Shown here: positions 19,967 to 29,634 of the stretch, piece by piece
Numbering within the stretch: position 1 is the stretch's first letter
Layout of the letters: every line of letters starts with the position of its first letter
Assembly: GCF_035920365.1 (NCBI RefSeq)
Contig: NZ_CP109150.1
Span: forward strand, 2,356,001-2,420,000
Origin: Micromonospora sp. NBC_01740
GTDB lineage: Bacteria > Actinomycetota > Actinomycetes > Mycobacteriales > Micromonosporaceae
DNA: 64,000 nucleotides
Direction of reading: 5' to 3'
Notes under the pieces: generated by a model
Database searches by the model: none
What the model was told of the DNA's origin: nothing
Seen by the model: the letters and a program-made list of their open reading frames with translations, nothing else
Position numbers and translations under genes: made by a program

Positions 19967-20467
19967 GTGCCGGACGTCGACGGATTCGACGAGTTCTACC
20001 GGGGCAGCCGCCAACGGCTGCTCGGCTACGTCTACGCGCTGACGGGCGACCTCGCCGAGGCGCAGGACGCCGTGCAGGAGGCGTACATCCGGGCCTGGCA
20101 GCGCTGGTCGACGGTGAGCGCGTACGAGGAGCCGGAGGCGTGGGTGCGGGTGGTGGCGAGCCGGATCGCGGTCAGCCGGTGGCGCAGCCTGCGCAGCCGG
20201 GCCCGCGCCTACCTGCGGCACGGCCCAGGCGAGAGCGTGCCCGGCCCGGACACCGCCACCGTCGAGGTGGTCACCGCCCTGCGCCGGCTCCCCGAGGAGC
20301 AGCGCACCGCGATCGCCCTCTACTACCTCGTCGGCATGCCGGTCGCCGAGGTGGCCCGGCAGACGGCCGCCCCGGTGGGCACCGTCAAGGCCCGACTCTT
20401 CCGGGGGCGCGCCGCGCTCGCCGGGCTGCTCGCCGTCTCTGACCTGGAGGAGGCCGCCGATGCGTGA
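19967..20467 (+). CDS. SigE-family ECF sigma factor
   Basis: RNA polymerase sigma factor of 166 residues with regions 2 and 4 only. Region 2 contains LLGYVYALTGDLAEAQDAVQEAYIRAW and region 4 LRRLPEEQRTAIALYYLVGMPVAEVARQTAAPVGTVKARLFRGR. Length and sequence match the SigE-family (ECF) group common in actinomycetes. GTG 19967 is preceded by GGGAGG. The stop region overlaps the next gene by eight bases, so the downstream membrane protein is translationally coupled and probably acts as its regulator. Confidence 0.93.
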   Translation: MPDVDGFDEFYRGSRQRLLGYVYALTGDLAEAQDAVQEAYIRAWQRWSTVSAYEEPEAWVRVVASRIAVSRWRSLRSRARAYLRHGPGESVPGPDTATVEVVTALRRLPEEQRTAIALYYLVGMPVAEVARQTAAPVGTVKARLFRGRAALAGLLAVSDLEEAADA

Positions 20468-21320
20468 CGAGACGACGTTCGTCGAGCAACTGCACCGGGA
20501 CCTGCGCGAGGTCCGCTGGCCGGAGCCGGCGGAGATCCGCGCCCGGGCCCGCAGGCGCAGCAGGCGTACGGCGGTGCTGGCGGCGGTCGCGGTGCTCGTC
20601 GTCGTCTCCGCCTCGGCCGTGGCGGTCGGGGACCGGTCCGGGCGGCGGGGGCTGGCCCCGGCGGCGTCCCCCTCGCGACCGGCGGCGCCGGGGAAGGTCG
20701 AGATCCCCCCGGCGGCCCTGCTGCAACAGGACGACCTGACGGCGCGCAGCGGTCTGCAACTTAGCGAGGCCGGCCTGGGCGGGAGCGTCGACGTGGGCAT
20801 GGCCCTCCGCCGGTGCGCCACGAGGCACGACAGCGGTGTGCCGGCGCAGGAGACCTGGGTGAGCCGGTCCCAGACGGTGCTGCGACCGGCGACCGGCGGG
20901 GGGCGGCTCGGCGACGTCCTGGTCGTCCAGGACCTGCACCGGATGCGGGACGACGGGGCCGCCCGGTTCTTCGACGGACTGCGCCGGCAACTCACCGTCT
21001 GCCGGGAGTGGCGGGAGGTGCGGTCGATCGAGTGGGGCGGCGAGTCTGTCACCGTCGAGGACGTGCATCGCTGGGACGTGCCGCGCCGCGACTTCGCCGG
21101 TGACGAGTCCCTATTGCTGCGCCACTCCGTCGCCGCGACCCTCGACCCGGCCGACGCAAAGGCGCCCGGCCACCCGTCCACGCCGGACGCGACCGTGGTG
21201 GTGCGGGTCGGCGACCTGGTGAGCGTGTTGATCCTGGAACCGACCGCCGAAGCCGACCTGGTCCGCCTCGCCGGGCTGGCCGCGCGGCGCATGTGCGCCG
21301 CCGCCAACCCGTCCTGCTGA
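20460..21320 (+). CDS. Single-pass membrane protein, probable anti-sigma factor
   Basis: A 286-residue protein encoded with an eight-base overlap after the sigma factor. The N-terminus of about 35 residues is cytoplasmic and charged (VEQLHRDLREVRWPEPAEIRARARRR), followed by one helix (TAVLAAVAVLVVVSASAVAV, about 38-57) and an extracytoplasmic domain of about 225 residues with Cys near 120, 181 and at the C-terminus. No zinc anti-sigma HxxxCxxC motif is seen. Anti-sigma function rests on position and topology, not on a recognised domain. Confidence 0.7.
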   Translation: MRDETTFVEQLHRDLREVRWPEPAEIRARARRRSRRTAVLAAVAVLVVVSASAVAVGDRSGRRGLAPAASPSRPAAPGKVEIPPAALLQQDDLTARSGLQLSEAGLGGSVDVGMALRRCATRHDSGVPAQETWVSRSQTVLRPATGGGRLGDVLVVQDLHRMRDDGAARFFDGLRRQLTVCREWREVRSIEWGGESVTVEDVHRWDVPRRDFAGDESLLLRHSVAATLDPADAKAPGHPSTPDATVVVRVGDLVSVLILEPTAEADLVRLAGLAARRMCAAANPSC

Positions 21321-21430
21321 CCGCCGCCCACCGATCGGCCGCCCCGCCCCCGGGTCCGCGCGATGTCAGGGCAGCCGTGGCCTGCCACGGTCGACGGGGG
21401 ACACCGCGCGGATCCCGCGGGGGAGGGGCG

Positions 21431-23014
21431 TCACAGCGGGATGTTGCCGTGCTTCTTCGGCGGCAGGGTCTCGCGCTTGGTGCGCAGCACCCGCAGCGCG
21501 CGGACGATCTGGGTCCGCGTCTCGTGCGGCGGGATGACGCTGTCCACGTAGCCGCGCTCCGCCGCGATGTACGGGTTGGCGAGGGTGTCCTCGTACTCGG
21601 CGATCTTCTCGGCCCGCACGGCGGCCGGGTCCTCGGCGGCGGCCAGTTCCGAGCGGTAGAGGATGTTCACCGCGCCCTGCGCCCCCATCACCGCGATCTG
21701 CGCGGTCGGCCAGGCGAAGTTCAGGTCCGCGCCGAGGTGCTTGGAGCCCATCACGTCGTACGCCCCGCCGTACGCCTTGCGGGTGATGACGGTGACCTTC
21801 GGGACGGTGGCCTCGGCGTACGCGTAGATGAGCTTCGCGCCCCGGCGGATGATGCCGTCCCACTCCTGGCCGGTGCCGGGCAGGAAGCCGGGGACGTCGA
21901 CGAAGGTCAGCACGGGGATGTTGAACGCGTCGCAGGTGCGCACGAACCGGGCGGCCTTCTCGGAGGCGGCGATGTCCAGGGTGCCGGCGAAGTGCATCGG
22001 CTGGTTGGCGACCACGCCGACCGGCCGGCCCTCCACCCGGCCGTAGCCGATGACCATGTTCTGCGCGTAGAGCGGCTGGACCTCCAGGAACTCGCCGTCG
22101 TCGAGGACGTGCTCGAGCACCCGGTGCATGTCGTACGGCTGGTTCGCCGAGTCGGGGATCAGCGTGTCCAGCTCCCGATCCTCGTCGGTCACGTCGAGGT
22201 CGGCGGGCGCGTCGAAGACCACCGGCTCGTCCAGGTTGTTCGACGGCAGGTACGACAGCAGCGCCTTGACGTAGTCGATCGCGTCCTGCTCGTCCGTGGC
22301 GAGGTAGTGCGCGTTGCCGCTGCGCGAGTTGTGCGTACGGGCGCCGCCCAGCTCCTCCATGCCCACGTCCTCGCCGGTGACCGTCTTGATGACGTCCGGG
22401 CCGGTGATGAACATGTGCGAGGTCTGGTCGACCATCACCGTGAAGTCCGTGACCGCCGGGGAGTAGACCGCGCCGCCGGCGCACGGGCCCATGATCAGGG
22501 AGACCTGCGGGATGACGCCGCTGGCCCGTACGTTGCGGAAGAAGATCTCGCCGTAGAGGCCGAGCGAGGCGACGCCCTCCTGGATGCGCGCGCCCCCGGA
22601 GTCGTTGATGCCGACGACCGGGCAGCCGATCTTCATGGCCAGGTCCATGACCTTGACGATCTTCTCGCCGAAGACCTCGCCGAGGGAGCCGCCGAAGACG
22701 GTGAAGTCCTGGGCGAAGACGCAGACCTGCCGGCCGTCGATGGTGCCGTAGCCGGTGATGACGCCGTCGCCGTACGGGCGGGTCTTCGCCAGCCCGAAGT
22801 TGGTGGACCGGTGCCGGGCCAGCTCGTCCAGCTCGACGAAGGAACCCTCGTCGAGCAGCATCTCGATCCGCTCGCGGGCGGTCTTCTTGCCCCTCGCGTG
22901 CTGCTTCTCGACCGCGCGCGCCGACCCGGCGTGCACCGCCTCGTCGACCCGCCGATCCAGGTCGGCCAGCTTGCCCGCGGTGCTGTGGATGTTGATCCCG
23001 GTCTCGGTAGTCAC
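21431..23014 (-). CDS. accD: Acyl-CoA carboxylase beta subunit (carboxyltransferase, AccD5-like)
   Basis: Transfers the carboxyl group from biotin to acetyl- or propionyl-CoA; 527 residues, usual for AccD5/PccB. Conserved elements include [27 protein letters not shown] and [12 protein letters not shown] in the N-half (acyl-CoA site and first oxyanion hole), and [13 protein letters not shown] with [12 protein letters not shown] in the C-half (biotin site and second oxyanion hole). The GTG start gives MTTETGIN. It is divergent from birA (105 bases), as in mycobacteria. The residue after [10 protein letters not shown]... does not by itself settle acyl specificity. Ends convergently with the anti-sigma gene. 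Confidence 0.95.
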   Translation of the reverse strand: MTTETGINIHSTAGKLADLDRRVDEAVHAGSARAVEKQHARGKKTARERIEMLLDEGSFVELDELARHRSTNFGLAKTRPYGDGVITGYGTIDGRQVCVFAQDFTVFGGSLGEVFGEKIVKVMDLAMKIGCPVVGINDSGGARIQEGVASLGLYGEIFFRNVRASGVIPQVSLIMGPCAGGAVYSPAVTDFTVMVDQTSHMFITGPDVIKTVTGEDVGMEELGGARTHNSRSGNAHYLATDEQDAIDYVKALLSYLPSNNLDEPVVFDAPADLDVTDEDRELDTLIPDSANQPYDMHRVLEHVLDDGEFLEVQPLYAQNMVIGYGRVEGRPVGVVANQPMHFAGTLDIAASEKAARFVRTCDAFNIPVLTFVDVPGFLPGTGQEWDGIIRRGAKLIYAYAEATVPKVTVITRKAYGGAYDVMGSKHLGADLNFAWPTAQIAVMGAQGAVNILYRSELAAAEDPAAVRAEKIAEYEDTLANPYIAAERGYVDSVIPPHETRTQIVRALRVLRTKRETLPPKKHGNIPL

Positions 23015-23119
23015 CCTGGGAATATAACGATGGTTCAGGCCGTCGCCGCTGTGCAGTTCGCCTCAGCCGGGCCGCGACGTCCCCGGTCGGCCGGACGGGG
23101 GCGGCCGTAGGCTGACGGG

Positions 23120-23995
23120 ATGCCGGGCTCGCCGTACACCGATCTGGACCGCCCGCCGCTGTCGGCGGCGCGGCTGCGGCGGGCGCTGGTCGCCCCGCAC
23201 GGGCCCTGGACCCGCCTGGAGTTGCGCGTCGAGACCGGCTCGACCAACGCGGACGTCGCCGAGGCGGCCCGGGCCGGCGAGCCCGAGGGCCTGGTGGTGG
23301 TCGCGGAGCGGCAGACCGCCGGGCGCGGTCGGCGCGGCCGGGCCTGGCAGTCGCCGGCCCGGGCCGGCATCGCCACCAGCGTGCTGCTCCGCCCCGGGGA
23401 GGCCGTCGCCGACCGTGGCTGGCCGTCGGCGCCCCAGACGGGGTACGGCTGGCTGCCGCTGCTCGCTGGCGTCGCCCTGGTCGAGACGGTGACCCGGCTG
23501 GCCGAGCTGGACGCGGGCCTGAAGTGGCCGAACGACCTGCTCGTCGGAGACGCGAAGTGCGCCGGCATCCTCGCCGAGGCGGTGCCGGGGCCCTCGCCGG
23601 CCCGGCCGCCCGCGATCGTGCTCGGTGTCGGCCTCAACGTCACGCTGCGCGCCGACGAGCTACCGGAGAACCCGACGGGGCTGCCGGCGACCTCCCTGCA
23701 ACTGGCCGGCGCGGCGGCCACCGACCGGGATCCGCTGCTGCGGGCGCTGCTGCGCGGGATCGCCGACTGGTACGGCGAGTGGCGCGCGGCCGGCGGGGAC
23801 GCGGTCGCCAGCGGCCTGCGCGACGCCTACCTGGCGAGCTGCGCGACGATCGACCGGCAGGTACGCGTGCTGCTGCCCGGCGGCGACGAGGTGACCGGCA
23901 CCGCGACCGGCGTGGACGCCGACGGCCAGCTCCTGGTCGCCACCCCCGCCGGCACCCGCGCCCTGGCGGCCGGCGACGTCCTGCATCTCCGCTGA
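23120..23995 (+). CDS. birA: Biotin-[acetyl-CoA carboxylase] ligase
   Basis: Activates biotin with ATP and attaches it to the carrier lysine of AccA; 291 residues. The catalytic domain has the biotinyl-AMP loop AGRGRRGRAWQSP (about residues 68-80) and KWPNDLLVGDAKCAGIL, then GVGLNV, followed by a C-terminal SH3-like domain (VTGTATGVDADGQLLV). There is no N-terminal DNA-binding helix-turn-helix, so it is a class I ligase and not a repressor. Divergent from accD and beside the PH-domain gene, the mycobacterial gene order. Confidence 0.93.
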   Translation: MPGSPYTDLDRPPLSAARLRRALVAPHGPWTRLELRVETGSTNADVAEAARAGEPEGLVVVAERQTAGRGRRGRAWQSPARAGIATSVLLRPGEAVADRGWPSAPQTGYGWLPLLAGVALVETVTRLAELDAGLKWPNDLLVGDAKCAGILAEAVPGPSPARPPAIVLGVGLNVTLRADELPENPTGLPATSLQLAGAAATDRDPLLRALLRGIADWYGEWRAAGGDAVASGLRDAYLASCATIDRQVRVLLPGGDEVTGTATGVDADGQLLVATPAGTRALAAGDVLHLR

Positions 23996-24079
23996 TCGCG
24001 GACTCCCGCCGCGCGGCTGATCCCCCGGCGGGAGGGGAGCGGCTACGGTCAGCGCGTCCGTTTCTGCGAGGAGGTTCCC

Positions 24080-24652
24080 GTGGCGTTCCCCGATGACGTG
24101 CTCACCGAGGACGAGCACGTCGTGCTGCACCTGCACCCGCACTGGAAGGCGCTGATCCGGCCGGTCGCGGTGCTCGTGCTCGCCGTCGCGGCGGTGGTGG
24201 CCGGACTGGTCCTGCTGCCGTCCGGCGGGGGCGGCTCGATCGCGCTCGCCGTCATCGGCGGCCTGGCCCTGCTGGCGGTGCTGTGGCTGGCCCTGTGGCC
24301 GTTCCTGGTCTGGCGGAGCACCCACTACCTCTTCACGAACGAGCGGGTGCTGCTCCAGCAGGGGGTGCTCTCGCGCGACCGGCGGGACATCCCGCTGACC
24401 CGGATCAACGACCACGCGATGAACCAGCGGTTCGTGGAACGTCTGCTCGGCTGCGGGACGCTCACCATCGAGTCCGCCGGCGAGCGCGGCCAGTCCGTTT
24501 TGCACGACGTGCCGGGGGTCGGCCGCGTGCAGACCAAGCTCTACGAGCTGGTGGAGGCCCACCACGACAAGCACTCCCTCGGCGACGACGAGATGCGCGA
24601 CATCCTGGCGGACCTGCACGAGGGCAAGCCGCTGCGCGACCCGACCGCCTGA
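24080..24652 (+). CDS. PH-domain (bPH2/DUF304) membrane protein
   Basis: A 190-residue protein with two adjacent membrane helices (PVAVLVLAVAAVVAGLVLLP and IALAVIGGLALLAVLWLALWPFL, about residues 28-80) and a following bacterial PH-like domain starting HYLFTNERVLLQQGVLSRDRRDIPL. Function is unknown; orthologues sit beside birA in many actinobacteria (Rv3278c position). The ribosome site GGAGG precedes the GTG. Its last codons and stop are tandemly repeated downstream as four 23-bp copies. Confidence 0.85.
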   Translation: MAFPDDVLTEDEHVVLHLHPHWKALIRPVAVLVLAVAAVVAGLVLLPSGGGGSIALAVIGGLALLAVLWLALWPFLVWRSTHYLFTNERVLLQQGVLSRDRRDIPLTRINDHAMNQRFVERLLGCGTLTIESAGERGQSVLHDVPGVGRVQTKLYELVEAHHDKHSLGDDEMRDILADLHEGKPLRDPTA

Positions 24653-24733
24653 ACCTGCGCGCCTCGACCGCCTGAACCGGCACGGCCCGACCGCCTGAAC
24701 TGGCACGGCCCGACGGCCTGAATCGGTACGGCC
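24642..24733 (+). repeat. Four 23-bp tandem repeats starting at the PH-protein stop codon
   Basis: Copies at 24642, 24665, 24688 and 24711, consensus CGACCGCCTGAACYGGCACG plus GCC. The first copy includes the final codons and TGA of the PH-domain gene, so the stop codon has been copied with the repeat. The next 90 bases continue with partial matches and no gene. Confidence 0.85.
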
Positions 24734-24824
24734 CGACCGGCGCGGCCCGGGAGCGGGCCGGAACCGGTCGGGCCGGGACGGCGCATGGGTCAGGACGGGC
24801 GGGTGGGCCGGGACGGCGGGTGGG

Positions 24825-25571
24825 TCAGCGGCGGGGCGGGCGGCGGGTGGTGGCCTGGAGTTCGGCGGCCAGTTCCGCCTCCAGCTCCCGGTCGAGGGAG
24901 CCGCCGAGGCCGGCGTCGAGCGGGACGGGGCGCCCCTGGACCGGGGCCGCCGGGCCCGCCGCCGACGCGGGTTCGGGGCCGGGCTTGCCGCGTGGGGCAC
25001 GCCGCGCGGCGCCGGGCGGTGGTTCGGACTCCTCCAGCTCGGAGATCGACTCGGCCAACTCGGCCACCGGGTCCATCTCGGCCATGGTGTCCCACTCGTC
25101 GCGCGGGATGCTGTGCCACGTCTCGGCCGCGTGGGCGGGCGCCGGTTGGAAGACGAACGTGCGGTAGGACCAGAAGCGGAACAGCGTCGCGAGCAGCACG
25201 CCACCGGTCTTGGCCACGTTGAGGGCCAGCAGGCTGGTCAGGCCCAGCCCGTACTTGGCGGCGGCCAGGACGCCCAGTTCGATGAGCAGGCCCGCCCCGT
25301 TGAAGAGGAAGAAGAGGACGTACTCGCGCCGCATGGCCGATTTGGGGCGATCCCGGTACGTCCAGTGACGATTCATCAGATAAGACGTGATCGTCGCCAC
25401 CACGGTCGCGATGACCGTCGCCTTCAGTTGACCGTCCACGAAAACGGTCAGTGCGAGCACATTGAACACGGCGTAATTGATTACGGTGTTGACGCCGCCG
25501 ACGATTCCGAACTTGAGCGCCTCGTGGATGAACTTCTGCCAGCGCTCAGGCAGCAGACGGACAAGACGCAT
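24825..25571 (-). CDS. GtrA-family membrane protein with long C-terminal tail
   Basis: Four-helix GtrA-like protein of 248 residues, a family thought to move or flip polyprenyl-linked sugars. The conserved N-terminus FIHEALKFGIVGGVNTVINYAVFN and SYLMNRHWTYRD (first to third helices) and the last helix with LFRFWSYRTFVF are present at about residues 14-150. The remaining 95 residues form a Pro/Ala/Glu-rich tail that most members lack. The ATG at 25571 gives the family start. It follows a second GtrA gene in the same direction. Confidence 0.87.
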   Translation of the reverse strand: MRLVRLLPERWQKFIHEALKFGIVGGVNTVINYAVFNVLALTVFVDGQLKATVIATVVATITSYLMNRHWTYRDRPKSAMRREYVLFFLFNGAGLLIELGVLAAAKYGLGLTSLLALNVAKTGGVLLATLFRFWSYRTFVFQPAPAHAAETWHSIPRDEWDTMAEMDPVAELAESISELEESEPPPGAARRAPRGKPGPEPASAAGPAAPVQGRPVPLDAGLGGSLDRELEAELAAELQATTRRPPRR

Positions 25572-25636
25572 GCGGAACACCTTAGGGCAGTGGGCGGGGC
25601 CGGCAGGCTCCGGCCGGGACGAAGGTGGGCGGTTGG

Positions 25637-26182
25637 TCACGCCCGGTGGTCTCGGTCGTGCTTCTCTTCCGGAACGGAGGGGGTTCCCGCTTCGACGAAG
25701 ACGAACCGTCGGTAGGACCAGAACCGGAACAGCGTCCCGAGCCCGGTCCCGACGATGAAGCTGGCGATGTTGTCGGCCAGCGGGGTCTGGAACACCTCCG
25801 GCCAGATGCTGCCCAGGCCGTAGCGGCTGACCGCCAGGCAGGCCACGGCGATCCCCAGGCCGACGCCGTTGAAGAAGAAGAACAGTGCGTACTCGCGGGC
25901 CGGGTTGGAGCGCTTGCGGTGCCGCCACGTCCAGAACCGGTTGCCGACGAACGCCACGGACGCCGCGATCACCGTCGAGATGGTCTTCGCGGTGACCTGC
26001 TCGACGCCCCGCACGCTCGTCAGGTAGTTGAAGAGGGCGAAGTCGATCAGGAAGGCGATCCCGCCCACGGTGGCGAACTTGCTCAGCTCGCGGACCAGGT
26101 GGCCGAAGCGGTCCACCAGCGCGCGGACCAGACCCGGGCGGGTCTGCGGAGAGCCGGGCTCCCCGGTCGTCGTCGCGGCCAC
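25637..26182 (-). CDS. GtrA-family membrane protein
   Basis: A 181-residue GtrA-like protein with four hydrophobic helices: LSKFATVGGIAFLIDFALFN, AKTISTVIAASVAFVGNRFW, EYALFFFFNGVGLGIAVACL and ADNIASFIVGTGLGTLFRFW. The motifs FVGNRFWTWRHRK and LFRFWSYRRFVF mark the family. GTG start. It lies 65 bases upstream of the other GtrA gene, with similar layout but clearly different sequence, so the pair is an old duplication or two functional partners. The position near birA matches the GtrA gene Rv3277 in mycobacteria. Confidence 0.88.
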   Translation of the reverse strand: MAATTTGEPGSPQTRPGLVRALVDRFGHLVRELSKFATVGGIAFLIDFALFNYLTSVRGVEQVTAKTISTVIAASVAFVGNRFWTWRHRKRSNPAREYALFFFFNGVGLGIAVACLAVSRYGLGSIWPEVFQTPLADNIASFIVGTGLGTLFRFWSYRRFVFVEAGTPSVPEEKHDRDHRA

Positions 26183-26565
26183 GACGCGAGCCTACCGGCT
26201 GGGGTCATCCCGCACGGGTAGCAACGGCGGACCGCTCACCCGGGTGTGCGCCTGTGGACAGAGCGTAACGAGATCGGACCGCCTGCGGAGCGGTTCGCGG
26301 GTTCCGCCGTCCGGGGCGCCGCCGGCCCGGCCGGTGACGGTTCCCCACAGGATTTGCGTGAAACTGCGCGTGAAAGCGGGTATTAGCTCGTGATGCCGCA
26401 GCGTGCCCGTACCTTGTGCAGTTCTTCACAACCAGTCCCACTGACTGGTGACCTCGCCCGGTTTACGCTGAGGCCAATCCCAGGTTTCCACGAAGACGAC
26501 GCATAGCGCCGTCAAGACTCGTGCATCCCATAGATCGGTCAGCGTCGACCACAAGGAGATGTGTC
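26183..26565. other. 383-base regulatory gap upstream of pckG
   Basis: No gene is seen between the divergent GtrA and pckG genes. A dyad ACCAGT-cccactg-ACTGGT lies at 26431-26449, and GGTTTACGCTGAGG (26461-26474) may include a -10-like TACGCT. The region is clearly less GC-rich around 26.35-26.45 kb, as expected for a promoter. No operator can be assigned to a known regulator. Confidence 0.4.
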
Positions 26566-28407
26566 ATGGTTGCTCCGGCTACCGTTCGGGGTATCGATCA
26601 GGCCCCGACGTCCCACCCGAAACTGCTCGCCTGGGTCCGTGAGGTCGCTGAACTGACCACCCCCGACCGCGTCGTCTGGGTGGACGGGTCCGACGAGGAG
26701 TGGCGGCGCCTCACCGACGAGCTGGTCGAGGCCGGCACCCTGATCCGGCTCAACCCCGAGAAGAAGCCCAACTCGTTCTACGCGCGCACCGACCCGACGG
26801 ACGTCGCCCGGGTCGAGGAGCGCACCTACATCTGCTCCGTCGACGAGGCGGACGCCGGCCCCACCAACAACTGGATGGCGCCGGCCGAGATGAAGCGGAC
26901 GATGACGGAGCTCTACCGCGGTTGCATGCGCGGGCGCACCATGTACGTCATCCCGTTCTGCATGGGCCCGGTCGAGGCCGAGAGCCCCATGTTCGGCGTC
27001 GAGATCACCGACAGCCCGTACGTGGTCGCGTCGATGCGCATCATGACCCGGATGGGGGCCAAGGTCTTGGAGGCCATGGGCGACGACGCGGACTTCGTCC
27101 ACGCGCTGCACTCCATCGGCGCCCCGCTCAACCCCGGCCAGCAGGACGTGGCGTGGCCGTGCAACGAGACCAAGTACATCTCCCACTTCCCGGAGACCCG
27201 GGAAATCTGGTCCTTCGGCTCCGGCTACGGCGGCAACTCGCTGCTCGGCAAGAAGTGCTACTCGCTGCGGATCGCCAGCGTGATGGGCCGCGACGAGGGC
27301 TGGCTCGCCGAGCACATGCTCATCCTCAAGATCACCTCGCCGGAGGGCAAGGTCTACCACGTCGCCGGGGCCTTCCCGTCGGCCTGCGGCAAGACCAACC
27401 TGGCCATGCTGGAGCCGACCGTCCCGGGCTGGAAGGTCGAGACCATCGGCGACGACATCGCCTGGATGCGCTTCGGCCCGGACGGCCGCCTCTACGCGGT
27501 CAACCCCGAGTACGGCCTCTTCGGCGTTGCGCCCGGCACCGACTGGAAGACCAACGCCAACGCGATGCGGACGCTGGACCGCGGCAACTCCGTCTTCACC
27601 AACGTCGCCCTGACCGACGACGGGGACATCTGGTGGGAGGGCATGGGCGAGCCGCCGGCGCACCTGGTCGACTGGAAGGGCAACGACTGGACGCCGGAGA
27701 GCGACAGCCTCTCCTCGCACGCGAACAGCCGGTTCTGCACCCCGATCACCCAGTGCCCGATCCTGGCCGAGGACTACTTCGACCCGAACGGCGTGCCGAT
27801 CGACGCGATCCTCTTCGGTGGTCGCCGCCGGGACACCATCCCGCTGGTGACCGAGGCCCGCGACTGGGTGCACGGGGTCTACATGGGCGCGACGCTCTCC
27901 TCGGAGACCACCGCCGCCGCCTCCGGTGCGGTCGGCGTCGTCCGGCGCGACCCGATGGCGATGCTCCCGTTCATCGGCTACCACGCCGGCGACTACTTCC
28001 GGCACTGGATCGAGATGGGCAAGGGCACCGACGGCGACGAGTCCAAGCTGCCGAAGATCTACTACGTCAACTGGTTCCGCAAGGACCCGGAGGGCAACTT
28101 CCTCTGGCCCGGCTTCGGCGAGAACTCCCGCGTGCTCAAGTGGGTCATCGAGCGGATCGAGGGGCGCGCCGAGGCGGTGGAGACGCCGATCGGCATGGTC
28201 CCGGCCCAGGACGCGCTCGACGTCGAGGGCCTCGACATGACCCCGGAGGACGTCCGGATCGCGCTGAAGGTCGACCCGGAGGAGTGGCGCAAGGAGCTCC
28301 CGATGGTCACCGAGTGGTTCGAGAAGTTCGGCGACAAGCTGCCGGGCGTGCTCTGGGCCGAGCTGGACGCGCTGCGTGCCCGGCTCGACGCGGCGCCGCA
28401 GCGCTGA
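26566..28407 (+). CDS. pckG: Phosphoenolpyruvate carboxykinase (GTP)
   Basis: Interconverts oxaloacetate plus GTP with PEP, CO2 and GDP, the entry step of gluconeogenesis; 613 residues, typical for the GTP-dependent enzyme. Visible: the substrate region [18 protein letters not shown], the kinase-1a loop [12 protein letters not shown] near residue 269 with the reactive Cys, the metal site DDIAWM, and the lysine/arginine loop [15 protein letters not shown] 26566 follows AAGGAG. The next gene starts 43 bases after the stop, possibly as read-through. The cellular role is completed here by ppc and glpX. Confidence 0.97.
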   Translation: MVAPATVRGIDQAPTSHPKLLAWVREVAELTTPDRVVWVDGSDEEWRRLTDELVEAGTLIRLNPEKKPNSFYARTDPTDVARVEERTYICSVDEADAGPTNNWMAPAEMKRTMTELYRGCMRGRTMYVIPFCMGPVEAESPMFGVEITDSPYVVASMRIMTRMGAKVLEAMGDDADFVHALHSIGAPLNPGQQDVAWPCNETKYISHFPETREIWSFGSGYGGNSLLGKKCYSLRIASVMGRDEGWLAEHMLILKITSPEGKVYHVAGAFPSACGKTNLAMLEPTVPGWKVETIGDDIAWMRFGPDGRLYAVNPEYGLFGVAPGTDWKTNANAMRTLDRGNSVFTNVALTDDGDIWWEGMGEPPAHLVDWKGNDWTPESDSLSSHANSRFCTPITQCPILAEDYFDPNGVPIDAILFGGRRRDTIPLVTEARDWVHGVYMGATLSSETTAAASGAVGVVRRDPMAMLPFIGYHAGDYFRHWIEMGKGTDGDESKLPKIYYVNWFRKDPEGNFLWPGFGENSRVLKWVIERIEGRAEAVETPIGMVPAQDALDVEGLDMTPEDVRIALKVDPEEWRKELPMVTEWFEKFGDKLPGVLWAELDALRARLDAAPQR

Positions 28408-28450
28408 GGACAGGTGTGACCGACGCCCCGACGGGGCATCACCGGATCCC

Positions 28451-29311
28451 ATGAGGACGGCCGCCGCGACCGAGGTCCGGCGGCCGTCCGCCGTCCGGGC
28501 GCTGACCGCACTGCTCGCGCTGACCGCGGCGGCCACCGTCGTGGTCGAGCTGCTCAACTGGTGGTACGCCCCGGAGCAGGGCTTCGGGCTGGCGGTGCGG
28601 ACGGGCTGGGCGATGCTCCGTTCGCTCGGCTTCCTGCTGCTGATCGGGCACGTCCGTCGGGGCCGGACGGTGGCCCGGCCGTTCGGGCTGATCCTGGCGG
28701 TGACCACGGTCTTCGCGGTCGGCCGGCTGATCGTGCCCCGGCAGGGAGTGCCGCCGCTGCCGGGGCTGCTCGGGTTCGCCCTGCTCACCGTGCTCTGCGC
28801 CGCCGTGGTCTGGCTGCTCTACCGCTCGTCCGCGGTGTCCGGGCACCTGGTCCGCCACCGGCCCCGCCTGGTCATCGACCGGGAGGGCATCTCCTGGCGG
28901 GAGACCCCGCCCCGCCGGCCGGAGGTCAGCGGTTGGCTGCTCACCAGCCGGGTCGCGGCGTTCACGTACAGCCCGCTCATGCTGGTCCCGGCGCTGGTCG
29001 CCGGCGGCGCGGTGCTGGACGACCGGCTCGCCGCCGTGCCCGCCGTGCTGCTCTGGTTCGCCGCCGGGATCGTGACCAGCTACGCGGTGCTCTTCTGCAC
29101 CGCCTTCCTGATGCGCGGCAAGGGCTGGGCGCGCACGCTGCTGGTGGCCGTCACCGCGATCGTGCTCGCCGTCGACCTGCCGCTGTGCTGGTGGCTGCTC
29201 GGCCCGGACGGGCTGGTCCGCGACGGCGGCCCGCTGGTGGCCGCCGCCGGCCTAACGATCTACGGCCTCTGGCGCGCCACCCGCGCCGAACGCGCCACCC
29301 GCCCGGCGTAG
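28451..29311 (+). CDS. Multi-pass membrane protein of unknown function
   Basis: A 286-residue protein with about eight hydrophobic segments, for example ALTALLALTAAATVVVELL, LLGFALLTVLCAAVVWLLY and AVPAVLLWFAAGIVTSYAVL, and a charged loop (VIDREGISWRETPPRRPEV) in the middle. No enzyme or transporter signature is recognised. ATG 28451 is the first reasonable start after pckG; the 43-base spacing suggests co-transcription with pckG. Confidence 0.7.
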   Translation: MRTAAATEVRRPSAVRALTALLALTAAATVVVELLNWWYAPEQGFGLAVRTGWAMLRSLGFLLLIGHVRRGRTVARPFGLILAVTTVFAVGRLIVPRQGVPPLPGLLGFALLTVLCAAVVWLLYRSSAVSGHLVRHRPRLVIDREGISWRETPPRRPEVSGWLLTSRVAAFTYSPLMLVPALVAGGAVLDDRLAAVPAVLLWFAAGIVTSYAVLFCTAFLMRGKGWARTLLVAVTAIVLAVDLPLCWWLLGPDGLVRDGGPLVAAAGLTIYGLWRATRAERATRPA

Positions 29312-29483
29312 GACGCCCAGCCCGAGCAGGGCCACGGGGCCTGTTCCCCACCCGCCCGGGGACGGTGCCTTCGCGCTGTCGACCTGCCCCGCCCACGAGA
29401 CCGCCCGCGGGCCCGCCCCGCTCCGCCCCTCGTCCCCCCGCCCACGCAAGCGTCCGCGGGCCCGTCACGCCTAGCCCTTCGCC

Positions 29484-29531
29484 GATCTTGGTAGGAACAT
29501 GCCCCTCCAGGGGCACGTAACTACCAAGATC
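29484..29531. terminator. Interrupted palindrome downstream of the membrane protein gene
   Basis: Outer arms GATCTTGGTAG (29484-29494) and CTACCAAGATC (29521-29531), with an inner TGCCCC-tcca-GGGGCA stem. The outer arms equal those of the hairpin at 8877-8924. Probable terminator. Confidence 0.7.
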
Positions 29532-29634
29532 TCCTGCGCGCGCCGTCATCCCGCGATGCGTGGGGAGGCGCCGTCGCTGCCGGGGAGGGTCCGGGGGACC
29601 CCGGCCGGACCTCGGCGTCTGGTTCGTGGGCCGC

